Shown: piece after piece, positions 33,641 to 46,800 of the stretch
Layout: every line of letters starts with the position of its first letter
Position numbering within the stretch: the first letter of the stretch is position 1
Origin: Bilabrum cf. latius
Taxonomy: Eukaryota; Bigyra: Bicosoecida; Bigyra; Bicosoecida
Reading direction: 5' to 3'
Assembly (NCBI GenBank): GCA_965178125.1
Contig: OZ237760.1
Location: forward strand, 682,001-746,000
Length of the DNA stretch: 64,000 nt
Notes under the pieces: model-generated
Databases searched by the model: none
What the model saw: the letters and a program-made list of their open reading frames with translations, nothing else
What the model was told of the DNA's origin: nothing
Program-made: the position numbers and the translations under genes

Positions 33641-36600
33641 TCAATCGAAGAGGTTGGTGTCATCGTTGACCTCCTCAGCCTGCTCGTCTTCATTCTGCAC
33701 CGACCCCTGACTCTCCGCCCCGGCGCCGTTCTAGGCTTCAGCAGCAGCAGCCGCCGTCGCTGCACCCAGGTTTCGTAGCGATGATTTGGCTCTTCCCCAA
33801 AGCGACTTTTTGGCGGGCTGTGCCGCCTGCACGCCACCTTCCTCCTCCTCCCCCTCTACACCGCCCGCTGCCGACGCCGTGGATGCCTGCGAGGCCCTGG
33901 CTGCCGCCTGCAACTTAGCCCCCCACGCAGACAGTGGCCCTCCCTGGACGGCTCGCGTGGCTCCTCCCTGCCCCTGCTGCTGCCTGGCCTTCTCCTCCTC
34001 TTCCTGCTCCTTCTTGGCCTCCTCTGCCATCTTGAGCTCCTCCCGCTCGACATGCTTGAGGGCCTGCTGCAGCACCTCGTGGAATTCGTCCCTCCTGGCC
34101 CGCTGGGAGAACTGCAGGGTGTAGGTTGTCTCAAGGCCACCGATGTTCTCCTCCTCCTCGGGATCAGACCCTTGGCTGCTGAACACTAAGTTGATGCGCC
34201 GATCGTCAGAGTGAAGCCGCTCCACCAGCACCATCTACCGCAGGGGCAGCCGTTTCTTGAGCCGCAGCTGGCTATCGAAGTTGTAGAGCGTGGGCTCGAG
34301 GAACAGATGGCAAGGGGGAGCCGCTCCGTCCGCCTTGGACGCCTCGAGCTCTCCAGATACCCGAGTGCCGATGTCGATCCAGAGCCGGCGCGTCTGCACC
34401 ACACCATCCACGTTGACTTTTTCCACCTTGAACATCTGCATGTGGTGACCCGATCCGAGGGCGGCGCCGCCGGACGAGCCCGCAGAAGCAGAAGAGGACC
34501 TGTGCCCCCCGCCCTGCCCCGCCGCCAGCCGCTTGTACCTCTCTATGGGCGGCTCCAGGGGCACTGGGTTGGTCACCACCTCCACCCGCTTGAGGTCGTG
34601 GTAGGCAGCCACGAGCGCCTTGGCAGTCTCATGCGGCTCCCCATGCACGTCGACGCCATTCTGAGTCAGCAGCGTCAGTGACATCTCCGTGACGTACATG
34701 GAATCGCTGTCGGGCATGAACTTGTACATCGCCCTGATCCACTCATACAGGTCGGGCTGCCCGTTTTGCTTGGCCAGGTCAGAGCAGGCACTGGCGCATT
34801 CGAGCAGCTTGCCCCATTTCTGCTGCGTGGCCTGGAGCTCACCCAGCAGGCGCTCTTCCTTGCTTCGTGGCGCGCCACCGCCTGCCACCTGCACCAGCGG
34901 CAGGGCATCCCCAGCACTTGGCTCCTCTGCCGGCGCCGTGGCCTCCTTGGACTCGTGGTCGGACCTCCGCGCTACTCCGGACACCGTCTCTTTCCGCATC
35001 GGGTTAGGGGTGGTCATTTCTAGATTTCGCGTGTTGGGAACGCTGGAGGACGGCGGGCTGGACGATGACCCGCAGCACGCGCTGAAGGCACTCATGCACT
35101 TTCCAGCGATCGTGTTGCTGTACCTGTCCTCGCTGGCGTCTGCCGACTCGCGGCTGACCAGGGAACCCCCGCCCTGCCCGTCCTCGTCTAGTTGCTCGAG
35201 TGGGCAGCAGCAGCTGCACACCGTCGTTCTGCACATGATATTGCACTGCAGCTGCAGGATGTTGCACTGCGCCTGCGTGTCCTCCTCGAGCGTCACCACG
35301 GTCCCCTTCCACCGGTCCGACATGAAGATGTCGTCGTAGGTCTGGTCGAAAGCCTCGCTAATGATACCGATGATGAGGTTCAAAGCGACCAGGAACACAA
35401 TCGCGGTGTACGCCACGAAGTAGACGGGCGTCAGCTGCGGGCGGATGCTGGCCATGCGGTCGTAGTCTGCGTCACCGAGAGCGAACCGCAGCAGCGACGA
35501 CATGCTGGACGCGAAGTTGTGCCACTCGTCGAGCCTGGTCCCGTAGATGAAGTGTCCCAGCACGCTGAATCCGATCACTACGATGCCAACGCCCACGAGG
35601 AACGTGAAGAGGTCGGTCTTGGACCGATCCAGGGTGGCCCACACGGTCTGCATCTGCTTGGCTATCCCGAGGTAGGCAAACACACGCAAGAAGCTGATCA
35701 TTCCCAACCAGCCAGAGAATGCAGTCGCCGTGTAGTACGTGCCGGCAAAGTCCCAAAGGTCCCTAAAATCGCTGTCGTCATTCGGCTCTTCAAAGTCGTG
35801 GATCCTCAGCCGAGCCAGGAAGAGACTGTACGTGAGGATGAACGAGTACACGAGGACCAGAAAGATCAGGTCCACTAGAGTACTCAAGCTGGACAGGTAC
35901 CGGCGAAATCCATTCCTCATTGTCTTCCAGACCTCGACGTACGTAAAGTACGCCACAAGAAAGAGAAAGATGATCTCGAAGGCGACTCGCACCCAGTCCT
36001 TCGGGGTGGCGTACAGAGCCACGGGCACTGGAAACATCCTGGCGTACTTGACCACGTGACCTGTGGCAAACGACTCGAACACGATCCGAACGACCGTAAG
36101 CAGCCTAGTCTGCGCGCTGTACAGAGACATGTCCACGGCAAATGCGCGCGTGGCCCGGTCGAGCCACATGTCTTCCTGGATCTCGCCCACGACCCGCTCG
36201 GCGTCGCTTGCATTCCTGGCGTCCAGCAGCACCGTGTATCCCGCCGTACCGTAGGGTCCCCCCGTGTAACCGATGAGGCCGTCGAGCTTGGACATGCCTG
36301 AGACGTAAGGGTACATCCTGCCGGTGCTGTTGATCACCCACGTGCCCGTCTGGGCCGCATCGTCATCATAGTCTGCGAAACACGTGCCATCCTTTGTGTC
36401 GTACCGGCCCAGCCTAACCCCCCCGTGCACCTCCGTCTCATCTACCAGCCTGTTCTTGTCGCACGAGTCGCTGCGCACGCGTGCCTGTCTCAGCCGCACG
36501 CTGCCCACGATCCTCTGCGAGTCGAGGATGTACGGCTTGCGCAGCGCCTGCCGCTCCAGCCCGCTGTAGTACTCTCCCGGGTGCATGGCGGCCACCAGGG

Positions 36601-37360
36601 GGCCCCTCACCCACTGCATCATCTCCTCCCGCCTGAACACCTCGAAGTAGTTCTTCTTGTAGGGGCTGTTCATGTTCCGCATGGTGCGCGGTGCCCCCTC
36701 GTCGAACTCGAACTCCTCGTCAAGGAGCAGGTCCTGCATGGCGTCCGTGGTGGCGAAGGACCCCTCCACGTCGTGAAGCAGCAGCGCGATCACGAGGAAC
36801 ACGCTGAAGAACAGCATGAACACGATGGCTTCCTTCACCTCCCGGTCCCTGTTAACCCGGAACAGCATCTGGAGCAGGTCCCTCACGCTCACGGCGTCTA
36901 GCTTCTGCAGCGTCCTGCGGTCGCGCACCTTGGCCTGCGCCTTGCCGGCAGACTGGAACATGCTGCTGGCCATCACGGCTGTCATTGGGTTGCGGGCCGA
37001 GCCAGGGCTGGTCGCACCAGCCGGTGTGGCCCCTGGACCCGAAGCCGGCCTGCCGACGCGAGGCGGCGGGGCTGCTTTGGGAGAGGGTGGTGGAGGGGCC
37101 CTCCGAGAGCCGCGGCTGCCCGAGCCCTGGCTACCATTGTCATCGAACAGATTCACATCGATAAGGGAGTCCTCTTTTGAAGCCATGCCACGGCCTGATG
37201 CTAACTTTGCTTCTTCTTTCGCCTTTGAGTCGCGCCCGATCCGGGCGAAAGCGCCACGAAGCCTGCTCTTTGGGCTCAACGGTTTGCTAGCCTCGCTATG
37301 CAAACGCTTTCCCCGCTGCCTGCGATACAAGTACACATTTATGACGCTCTGGACATACAT
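33641..37360 (-). CDS. Polycystin-2-like (PKD/TRPP) cation channel
   Basis: Membrane cation channel, 1,239 aa, ATG at 37360 and TGA at 33641-33643. TAG is crossed at 34235 and 33731. A cytosolic basic and Pro-rich N-terminus (about 170 residues) is followed by TM1 (FMLFFSVFLVIALLLHD). Next comes a large extracytosolic polycystin domain (about 210-440, with GLIGYTGGPYGTAGYTVLL), then five more TM segments. The pore loop contains LLRFALGDADYDRM, equivalent to the LGD selectivity motif of PKD2, and S6 is VFLVALNLIIGIISEAF. A Cys-rich stretch follows S6. The last about 250 residues form a predicted beta-rich, PH-like region (LWIDIGTRV to RRDEFHEVL) that is interrupted by TAG 34235, then an acidic coiled-coil (AEEAKKEQEEEEKARQQQ). 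In other protists such channels act in flagella or contractile systems; the location here is inferred. Confidence 0.9.
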
Positions 37361-37849
37361 TGCATCGTTGACATGCGCCTGAGTTAGTTGTCAAGCGGAA
37401 ACTCAACATCGCAGAACCGGTAGTGATACCTGGAAATCGCGAGCTTACTGAACAGGTAGCTAATGTCGGGATAAACTCACTAACGCAACAAGTTTTGCGG
37501 ATCAGAAGCCTATAAATATCCGGGCTACCTGCTTTCTGAGCTAACAGAGTGTGTGGGCGATGGAGTGCCTTTGGCCGGATTTGCAGACCAACTAGATGTC
37601 TCGAATGTGTCAGTAAGGACGCGGAGCTACTGAGACGTCCCAGCCATACACAGTGATGCAGAAGGCTTCGCGGCAGCCTTCCTGATCAACGGTCAGTGCG
37701 ACCCTAGGCGTGCTGCAACAGGTCCATGTGTCGGCGCCGCGCTCGTTTGGTCGCACAGTTCCGCTATCAGACAGAACCTTCGTGAACACCGCACGGCAGC
37801 AAGATCCATTTGTGGCCCCTGTGGCGCTCATGTAGGACTATGTATCAAT
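37361..37849. other. Divergent intergenic region (polycystin / giant gene)
   Basis: About 490 bases. The giant-gene frame is already open from 37634 (after a TGA at 37631), so an upstream exon or an extended N-terminus is possible. A 73-codon minus ORF (37610-37831) with several cysteines also lies here but has no other support. Confidence 0.5.
37511..37519 (+). promoter_or_regulatory. TATA-box-like element
   Basis: TATAAATAT in a locally AT-rich stretch between two divergent genes, about 150 bases upstream of the polycystin ATG and 340 bases upstream of the giant-gene ATG. Assignment to either gene is not possible from sequence. Confidence 0.3.
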
Positions 37850-40800
37850 ATGCCTCGCTCTATCGTAAGACATTTAGTATTTATACAGCGAGTGGGCGAC
37901 CTTTGTCCATCTGTTCATTCCGTTTTGTCTGCCCTAGGCACCCATCTTAATCGCAGTGACGATTTGCTCAGACCTGTACCATTTGTTGACGCACCCGGCC
38001 CACTGCACGGTCAGCAAGAAGGTAGGACTGTGTTAGACTCTGCAGTCCGAATGGCTTGCGTCCTATCTACTGCTGCCTGTGACACGGCGGTGCAGGACAA
38101 TCGCGAGTTGTTGGCACCTGTGGTGTCGGCAGATTTCAAGGGCAGTCGTCTGTGGTATCCAACAGAACCGGTCCGGATACGTGCCAGTAATCGATCAGGA
38201 TCTGGCAGAATTCACAGATAGCTTCGATCTCGGCTGCAAGATGCTCGCGAAACTTGCAGAGCTGCTCTGCTTCGAGGCCAGCCAGGGCTACCCGGCGATC
38301 AAGCGGGCGAGAATCCGCTGCCAACCTAGCCAAGCATACCGCATCTAGGCAGACCCACCGATCGAGCGCGTCGCTCCCCACGCAAGGCTTCGCCGTGGGA
38401 GCGACTGCTCCGTGGTACTGCGGAAGCTGTGCAGAGCCGATACAAGCAGGCAGCGTGGGCCTCAGCCTCGGCCGCGCCGCCGTTGCACGGATCGAACAAA
38501 TCTACAGCAAACTCTCAGACCCATTCGGATCCCCCCGGTGGCCAGGCTCGACCAAGCACTGGGGCTCATAGCCCCATTCAAAATAGAATTATTCCAAATA
38601 GAATTGTTGGCAGCAAGAACAGAAATAGAACGGCTATGCTATTGCTAGGATCGTCTCACCTGGCCCGATGCACGGCCCCCAGCCGAGACGTGTTCGCGCA
38701 AGACGGGCCTCTCTCTCGCATGCGGGCTGTTGGGTGCAGCCTCCACGTTCTGCTGTTCGATTCGGAGGGGCCGTTTGAGGCCGATAGAGGGTAGTCTTCT
38801 AGCAGAGGGGTGGGTGGATTAAGGCCAGTGCTGGCTTCCCAGTCTTGGCTGGCAGACGCAGTTCTGGCCGTGGGGGGATCGCTTAGAGTCTTCCGTTGGG
38901 ATGGAACCACGCGCGTGCTGCGACACACGGGCTCCATCCCAAGACTGCCGAGCTCCGCAGAATTATTCCCATCAAGCCAAGGCGAGGACATGTTTACTGC
39001 AAGCGTATCAGCTGGGCCTTAGTTTGGATCTCATCCCCGATCTAGGCCAAGCATGGGGGGAGCGGCACGAACAATTTGCTCCAGTCCTGACGGCGAAGGT
39101 GCCGCGCTGGACGGACTGCTGACGGACTCTCTCTCTGCGGCTGGTGCAGCACAGAAAAGCAGCAGTGCATAGGCCGCCACAGGCCTCTTTATCCGTCACA
39201 TGCACGCCAGAAGCGCCTTCCTGAGCCCGAAGCACCACACCGTGGATGTGGACCTGCGTGGGCTGCACCGCGCTGCGCCTCGCTCCCAGAGGAACAAGGC
39301 CTGCCGAGGGCAGACGGCAGACCAGTCCGACTCGCCGGCACAATCAGGGCCGCAATCGGTTGCCGGGTCGGTCTCAGCGGAGAGGCGGCGGGTGAGGAGC
39401 GCAACCAGGCTGCGAGAAACCGTGTATCGCGTGCTTGGAGGCAAGCGGGCCACAGCCCCAGTCATCGTCCTGCGCATCGGAGTGGCCTCCCCGAGCGATC
39501 TTGGTAGCGGAGTGGGTTCTATGAGCTCAAGTTTGTCGTCGGGTGTGGCTGCAGCTGATACCAAGGTCGGTACGGAAGCAGCTGGACGTATCGGCGAGGC
39601 CGAGGCCGACCGGCGAGAACCGCACGTGACGTTGCATTGCAGGCCGCGACAATGGGCCGAGTGCATGTGGTATTGGCCGCTGCTGGCAACTCACAGTGAC
39701 CTCGTTCGCACTCGCAGCGAGCTTGGATTCATCCCATTGCGGTGCGACTAGGCAAGCTCAGGGGCTCATGATCGGCTGTGCGCCGAGGCAGCGTCGGATC
39801 AGGTGGACCTGGAACAGGCGGTTGGGGTGTTCGCGCGCACAAAGGCCGACTCGGGCCGCCGACATTGCGCATCAAAGGCATTCAGCTCCATCGCATACTG
39901 TGCTGCAGGCGGCACTGGCTCTCTCGCAGCAGGCATGGGCCCTTGCTTGTGCCACCTGAGGGCCATTGGGGACGGCTTTGTGCTTGTCGTGGTTTCCACG
40001 CCCGCCGTGCCGCAAGCTGCCTCCTCCGGCCCTGATCAGTCCCCCAGTCGGGCCTCGTTTCGCGCTTTGGACTCGCGGGGGCCGCATGCAATCCAGTGCT
40101 GGAAGGTAGTGGCAATGGTGATGAAGGTTGGGGAAGCGGTCCAGCTCCCCGTTGACACAGAGCAGGTGCATGAGCGGGCGGCATGGTTCGCACAACGTAC
40201 GAAGGCACTGGATGCACTCTCTGAACGCCGTACGTAGCTTGTTTCTAGGCGTGCTGACACCGAGGACCTGAGTCTGTCTGCTGAAAGCAAAGAGGATAAC
40301 CTTTCGGCTGACATGTCAGAGCGCAACAGCGCGGGCGGCGCTGAAGAATCCTACGTTGCCGCGGCTGCCCCAACGAGCCCAGTGTCTGGGGACTAGGAAG
40401 CGGCTGGGTCCCTGGCGGGCAGTGACAGCGGTGGCGGACTGCAGGCCTCAAGGGACCATCGCAACAGCGTCGGTTCTTTCACCAGCATGGGCACAAACGA
40501 CTCGAGGCCGGTCACGAGGGCCTCGCGGTCAGACACAGAGGAGCTAGATCCTATGGCGTTTGGCACGCCAGCCTTCGGACCACTGTCTTTCAAACGTGCC
40601 GCTGGTAGAGAAATCGCTACGAGCCACAAGAACCGCCGCGACAGCCGTCCGGCAAGACTGGCATCCTTAGGCCTCTCTCCCCCGCAGGGGCCCATCGACG
40701 TCCGTGGAGTGCTGGACGAAATGCCGCAGCTGTCACTCAAGCCTAGCGATAGTACCGGAGCGCTCAACTCCCTGGCAATCTCGTATGATCTGCATGGCGA

Positions 40801-43800
40801 AGGGCGAGGTATACGCCAGCAGGTCGCCATTAGTGGGGCGGCTCGCATAGCTCCTGCCAATGCGGCTGCAATAGCGCGGGCGGGCACTCGGCCGTCGAAA
40901 TCTCGATCACCTGCCGAGAGGCGGACCCAAGGTATCCACACCAGTCCTAGCGACAGCCAGCTTGCACTTGGGGGGCGGCAGGGCGGACAATCGTCTGCCC
41001 ACAGCCGTGCCAAATCTGGAGATTTTGAGCGTGGGATTTTGAGCAGTCGCGGGTAGCGACGTCCAATAGTTAGTTCTGGCACCAGGGCAAACCGTGCTGA
41101 CAGCAAGCCGCACAGCAGCAGAGTTTCATTCCCGGACGCACGCGCAGAAATGGGCTATGTTATCAAGCGGATTGGTGGTGCAACGGTTGGCATGCCACCG
41201 CGTGTTGATCTTGCAGGTGCGGCGGCCCTGGTGGTTGGTCCGGGGTCCTAGCGTAGACGAGCAGCCTCTCGGATCGCTGCGTTTATTCGCAAGCGCATGA
41301 ACCACCGAAGTGCAGCAAGGTTCAGAGCCGCAACTGCATCTCTGAGAGATAGCGATGCAGTGCTATCCCAGCAGCAGCTGCTGTCGGCTTCATCGCAGCC
41401 TATCGATCCGCCGCGACCCGATGCACAAGGCGCCGTGCGTGTCACGACTACGTAGAGCGGGGATTTCATGCAGACACTGTCCAAAGGGACCTTCCAGCAA
41501 ATTGTTAGGGGCATTGTAGCGACTGGGTAGTGCCCCCAGTGGTGGGAGTGCAAGACCGTGGATGTGGCCTGGAGTGGGACTGGCAAGCCCCTACCAGGCA
41601 GCTCCCAACAGCGCGGTCCGGTGATCGCGATGGGCGGGATCAGCAGGGTGGCGGTTGCCTTGCGCAACCTAGAGTGCGTTTTGCGGCGGGCTACTTGGAG
41701 GGCAGTACGGCATGGAGCAGTCCACTCGCTGCAGGTGAGGCCGACGGATGGGCAGCGCGCAGTGCGGGTTGCTCTGCACATGGCAGAGGTGCATGGTACA
41801 GCGGGTGCGTCTCAAGCACCTGTTGTTGTATTGATGCTTCCTGCGGTACGATAGAACGGAGCTGGGTCCTCCCTACCGATGTCTGCGAGCAGTGGTTCGC
41901 ATGCTAGGCTGATGGCGGTGTTTCCGTCTAGCAGTGGCGGCACTAGCATGCATAGCCTGCTTGGAGCCGTCCGCACGCTGATGGCAAACATCACGAAGCG
42001 CATCAAGGCGGAGTCAGACAGCCTGCTTGATGCACTAGATGCAGACAAATCCCTCCACACGCAGTCTCTACGCACGGCGGAAGAAGGGGGGTCTGGTGAG
42101 GCAGGTCCGATCTCAAGCCCGAGGCTGCGCCTCAGGTTTCTGTGGAACCATGCCGCAAGGCTGCCTGCTGCTGACGGACATTCCGACGGGCCGCTGGAGT
42201 TCCCTGTCACTGACTTCACCGGCACCAGGACGGCCGCGTACTCCGTTCGGGTGCTGTCAGCCCACGCCGTGCTAGCATGCTTCAAGGAAACCGTCGCAGG
42301 GCGCCTGCGTGACCGGTCCCACCAAGGCGATAACGGGCTGTCGTGTCTTGGGATTGAATTTGATACCGGTGGCGAGGCTAGGTTCACGGCGCGGTTTGTG
42401 GAAGAGCTGGGAGTGTCGCCGTTTGGCGGAGCCGTGGTTCTCCTGCAGGAGGTGACGGGCACGTTCGCGGACCCCTCGATGCTGGCTTCATCGTCTTCGG
42501 ATTCGACCGGCGTGATGGAGTGGGGCGTGTCCTCCCTGTAGCCATTCGTGGGCCAGAGCGGGTCCGTGTCGGTTGAGTTTCGCCTCGTCCTCGGGTAGCT
42601 CCAGTCTGTGGTATCTCCCATCCTCAATAAGCTGGCCTCAAAGAAGTAGCTGGCAGCAGCAATGGATTCTGCCGTCGCTCGATGGTTGGCCGCAGACTAG
42701 TCCGGCTGGAGGCCACACCTTTCCTGCTCCGTGCTCCATGGGTTATCAACCACCGTGCTCGCCGCCTAGTCGCCCAGGACAGACGGTGCCAGCAGGGTAT
42801 CAGGACGTCGCCTCTCCATGATGCCGGGGACACTGGCGCCACAGAGCAGACTGCCTGGGTACGTCTCGACGGTCCCCCGGTCTACGCCCGATACCGGCAG
42901 ACACTGTCGATTCGTGAGCGTCGGATACCTCGCCGATACGAGCGTGCCGGTTGTCGCGCCTTCCCGGACAGCTGCAGCAAGTGTAGCAGCGGTAGACGGT
43001 GGTGCCGTGGCGGAACTGCCGCGGGCGTCCAGTCCGCTTTGGTCTCGGTTTCTATTCGTGCCGGAAGTACGCGGTTAGGCCACTCGGCTGGGACTGCGGC
43101 TAGGTGCCGGCGGGGGTGCTGCAATGGACTGGCATCGCACAACGATGCAGGGTGCCGCAATGGCGCTTTCCAAGTGGTGCGAGTTGTCGTGGAAGAGCCA
43201 TCGGCTGCCCCCCGCTGCCATGAGCCAGCTGTCCCGCAGCGCACATCAGCTGCGAGGCATATGCGTGGCCTCAACCCAACAAGGCATCGAGTTCGACCTG
43301 GAAGAAGCGATCCCGCAAGTAGTCTGGGCGGAGCAATCGGTGAATTTGCTATTAATTGACAGCAGGGTAGCTCGATCAACTTATGCGCACAGTGAAGCAA
43401 AGCCTGGAGATGCAGCGCGCCCAGATATCGCGTCTGGCCATGGGACCGAGGATAGCAGCGATGCAGCCCGATACTCTGGTCTGGAGCTTCCCGCCCTGGC
43501 TTCCACCAACGGTGCTTTCGGGAGAGTTCTCAACCGGACCCTGTGCGCTGAGCTAGCCCTGAGCACGTCAGCCTTCGCCCTGCAACCAGGCGATGTCATA
43601 GGCAGGGCACAGTCCGGGGACGCGTCCTACGACCGAGGCACTGAGAGTCGCTCACGGGAGCACGAGCACGAGCACGAGCACGAGCACAAGAACGAGCACA
43701 AGAACGAGCCAGTCGATAATCAGTCAGGGGAAATCGGAAATATCGAGCTTGCAGACCTGAAGAATGCGGTGTTTCTCATCGCAGGCGAACAACAGTGCTT

Positions 43801-46800
43801 CGTGCTAGCGATCGAATGGCTACGTGCCAGCGGCGGGGACCGTGGCCACAGGACAACTGCATCGGAGCTTCTACCGCTGCGTGCACGGCTAGGTCTGCTG
43901 GACGCGAGCGGCAACCTGAGCAAGCAGCACTTTGCCCTGGATGGCTTGAAAGACCTCCGTTCTGCACTGCTTGCTCTGTCCACCACGGCGCTGCTTGCCG
44001 CCACCGAGCGCTGGTGCGTGCTGGCAGAACACGAGGCCGCATCCTCGACGCAAGCGGCAAGCAGCCAGGCTCCCCACCTGCGGCTGTGCCCAAGCCCCTT
44101 CCCGCACTTTAGCGACGTGCTCCACAACGCTCTCAAGAGGTCGGACTGGATGGAGGTGCGCGTGGATTTCTCTCCTGTGCTTACAGTGCTTGCGATGGCC
44201 GCGGAGTCGGACGACGAGGAACATGCAACCATGCTGCTGCAGGCGGTTTGCTCTGGCATAGAACGAACTCACAGGCTCTGCTGCACGCGGTTCGTTGCCC
44301 TGCCAGTGCAAGCCGGGCTCATGGGTGCCCAGCAGCAGCACCTCCAGGGCAATTCCACGTCAACGAGCTCGAGCAAGCAGTCAGCACTCCCTGGTTTCGC
44401 GCCTTCGATGGAGTCCTCGGCGAGTAGAGCTCCCTCCAGCAATGCTGCCTTCCACCCGCACCACGAGTACGGTAATGTGTACCACTCGATTCAGCAGAAA
44501 GCTGTCGTGTACACGGATGCATCGCGGGGGCAGGTGCAAGGGTACAGGTGGCCCATCGTGGGCTCTACGCCGTCTCAACTGATGGTGCCTGTGCGCCACG
44601 AGAAATCGCCGCCCGCCTCCCTGTCGGGCAGCCAGCGAATGCGCAGTGCATCATCAGCAGTGGAAACAGACGTACCGCCAGCGCATTTGCACGTCCACCG
44701 GGGGAACCCGCCAGAAGCGTTCCATTCGGTTGACTCGAAACGGAAGATTGACCGCTTTCCGGTGGCAGCATTCGCCAATACTATCTCTGCGATGCTGTCT
44801 GATGGTGGCAACTTGCCTCTGCAGCATGTTGTCCATTTACATGGCCAGCTGCCGTCAACCAGAGGGCCAGGTCGGAGTGCCAGCGCATTGGGTGGCACAG
44901 ACGGCACAGCGCAGAAGGAGCACAGCAGCGCAGCAAGCCCCGTTGCCAGACCCCGCCCCAGGGCTAGCGCCCTCGCTGGCCCAGACCTTAGCAGCGCAGC
45001 GCGAGAGGAGCGGTCTAGCCATTTGGCGCGGGAGGCATCCCAGGGGGAAACTAAGACGCAGCAGAGCGACGCAACAGAGCCATCTAGCGGGTCAAGCAGC
45101 AGCCTTGATGGACACTCGCAGCCAGCGATGGAGTGGGTCCAGCGAGATCGGCTTGAGGCTCGCGCTCTCAGCACGATGCACGACCTTTTCTTGTCATCCT
45201 TCGGGAGAGAGGCGACGGATGTCGAGTTTGATATTGGCAGCCGGACAAAGGGCGGGCATGCGTCCGCTTGGGCCTCCCACCAAAATAATTCGATGGAACC
45301 CCAGTAGCAAGCGATGGGTGGAATTGACATCGGTAGGTCGCACCCGAGTGTGTCTACGCTGTCGTGGGAACTGCAGCTCCCGTTCCGTGAGTTTGGTAAC
45401 ACGTCTCGTTCTGCGACGGCCACGGAGATGGACTCGTCTGGCGAAGGCACCGACAATTCGGAGGAGCAAAACGAAGATAATGAGCCCCACCGAGCGGGAC
45501 GGAAGTCCTCGGCCCCGCCGTTGCTGAACGCCCGCGGGCGCGATACTGCACCACTGCCATCGTAGAGTCTTGCAGATCGACTGATTGTCCTTAGCGAGCG
45601 CCTGAGCGATCACCAAGACCAGAACGCACATCCCTCGCAACCGCGCGCGGATTTGCACGCGATATCTCGGCTGCAGACGCTAATCGAAGGAGTCCGGCCG
45701 TGCCTGGACTGCCCAGGCCTGCGCAACCGCATCATGCGCCATGCCTCGGAGAGCGCCACTCTGCAGCCAGATGCCATGTCTCCGAGCCGAGCATGCCTGT
45801 TTGCCCGCACTGCCATTGCGGTTCCTGCGGCAATCACCAGAGAGTACCTGCACCGCACTGCAAGGTCATCCACCTCGTCTGCAACGGACGGCGATGCGGC
45901 ACAAGATGACCACGATGGACTCACGCCGACTGAGAGCGTTTGGAGCAGAGTGTCAGCCCGCGCGCGCCAGGCTCTTCTTGGTTTCTTCCAGCGGTTGCGC
46001 GCGTCGGCAGCGCACGCAGAACTGGACGGGCTGATCGCGACGGGGCTGCAGGCGAGGCAGGCGGGGTCCAAGCGGGCTCTGCTGCTTTCCTGCTGCCTGC
46101 CGAGGCGAATGCAAACCGCCAAGGTTTCTATCGTGCTCCCCAACGCGACAAGTTCGGAACTAGTGGGAGCGGTGCAACGCGGCAGGACCAAGACGGCGTT
46201 CGCGCTTCACCGTGAGCTGGAGGTGCTTGCAATCGAGTAGCTCGAGGCCATCGCATAGGTTGCTCGAGGTGTTGCTTCAGTGGAGCACGCAGATATGCTG
46301 CAGGGGGGAATTTCGGATCCGATCAACGCGGACGAGGCGGCGTTTGGAGAGATGCAGGCACTGCTCAGGCCAATGGATGATGGTCCTATCCACGTCCTCG
46401 GTACGATTGGCCGCGGGCACCTCTAGAGCACTGCAGCAACAAATGAGAAAGCTGTAGAGAAGGTGAACAGAGCTGCTGCTGCACTACACCCGCCTTGGTT
46501 TTGCAGTATGCAGTTGGATGGCATCCTAGAGGGTGACCTAAATTCAACCCCGGCGATGGCAGGCAGCAGCGACGCGGTCTCCACCATGCTCCTGGTTCCG
46601 AGCACACTGCCTACCGCTTCCCTGGAGACAGAGCGCGATACCAACGCGTGGCAGCGCATGGAACTCACCGTAAAGTTCCTGACGCTGCCGGGCGTGCAGC
46701 ACGGCACAGCAGCGACCATGCTTATCGAGGGCTTGCGGGGATCCCTCTAGAGATGCACGGACAGGGCTGCGGCCCACCTCGCGCTTGCAAGAATGAGAAG

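Noticed and set aside
37610-37831. 73-codon Cys-containing minus ORF
   Set aside because: No signal peptide or family match. The plus frame leading into the giant gene is open over the same stretch.
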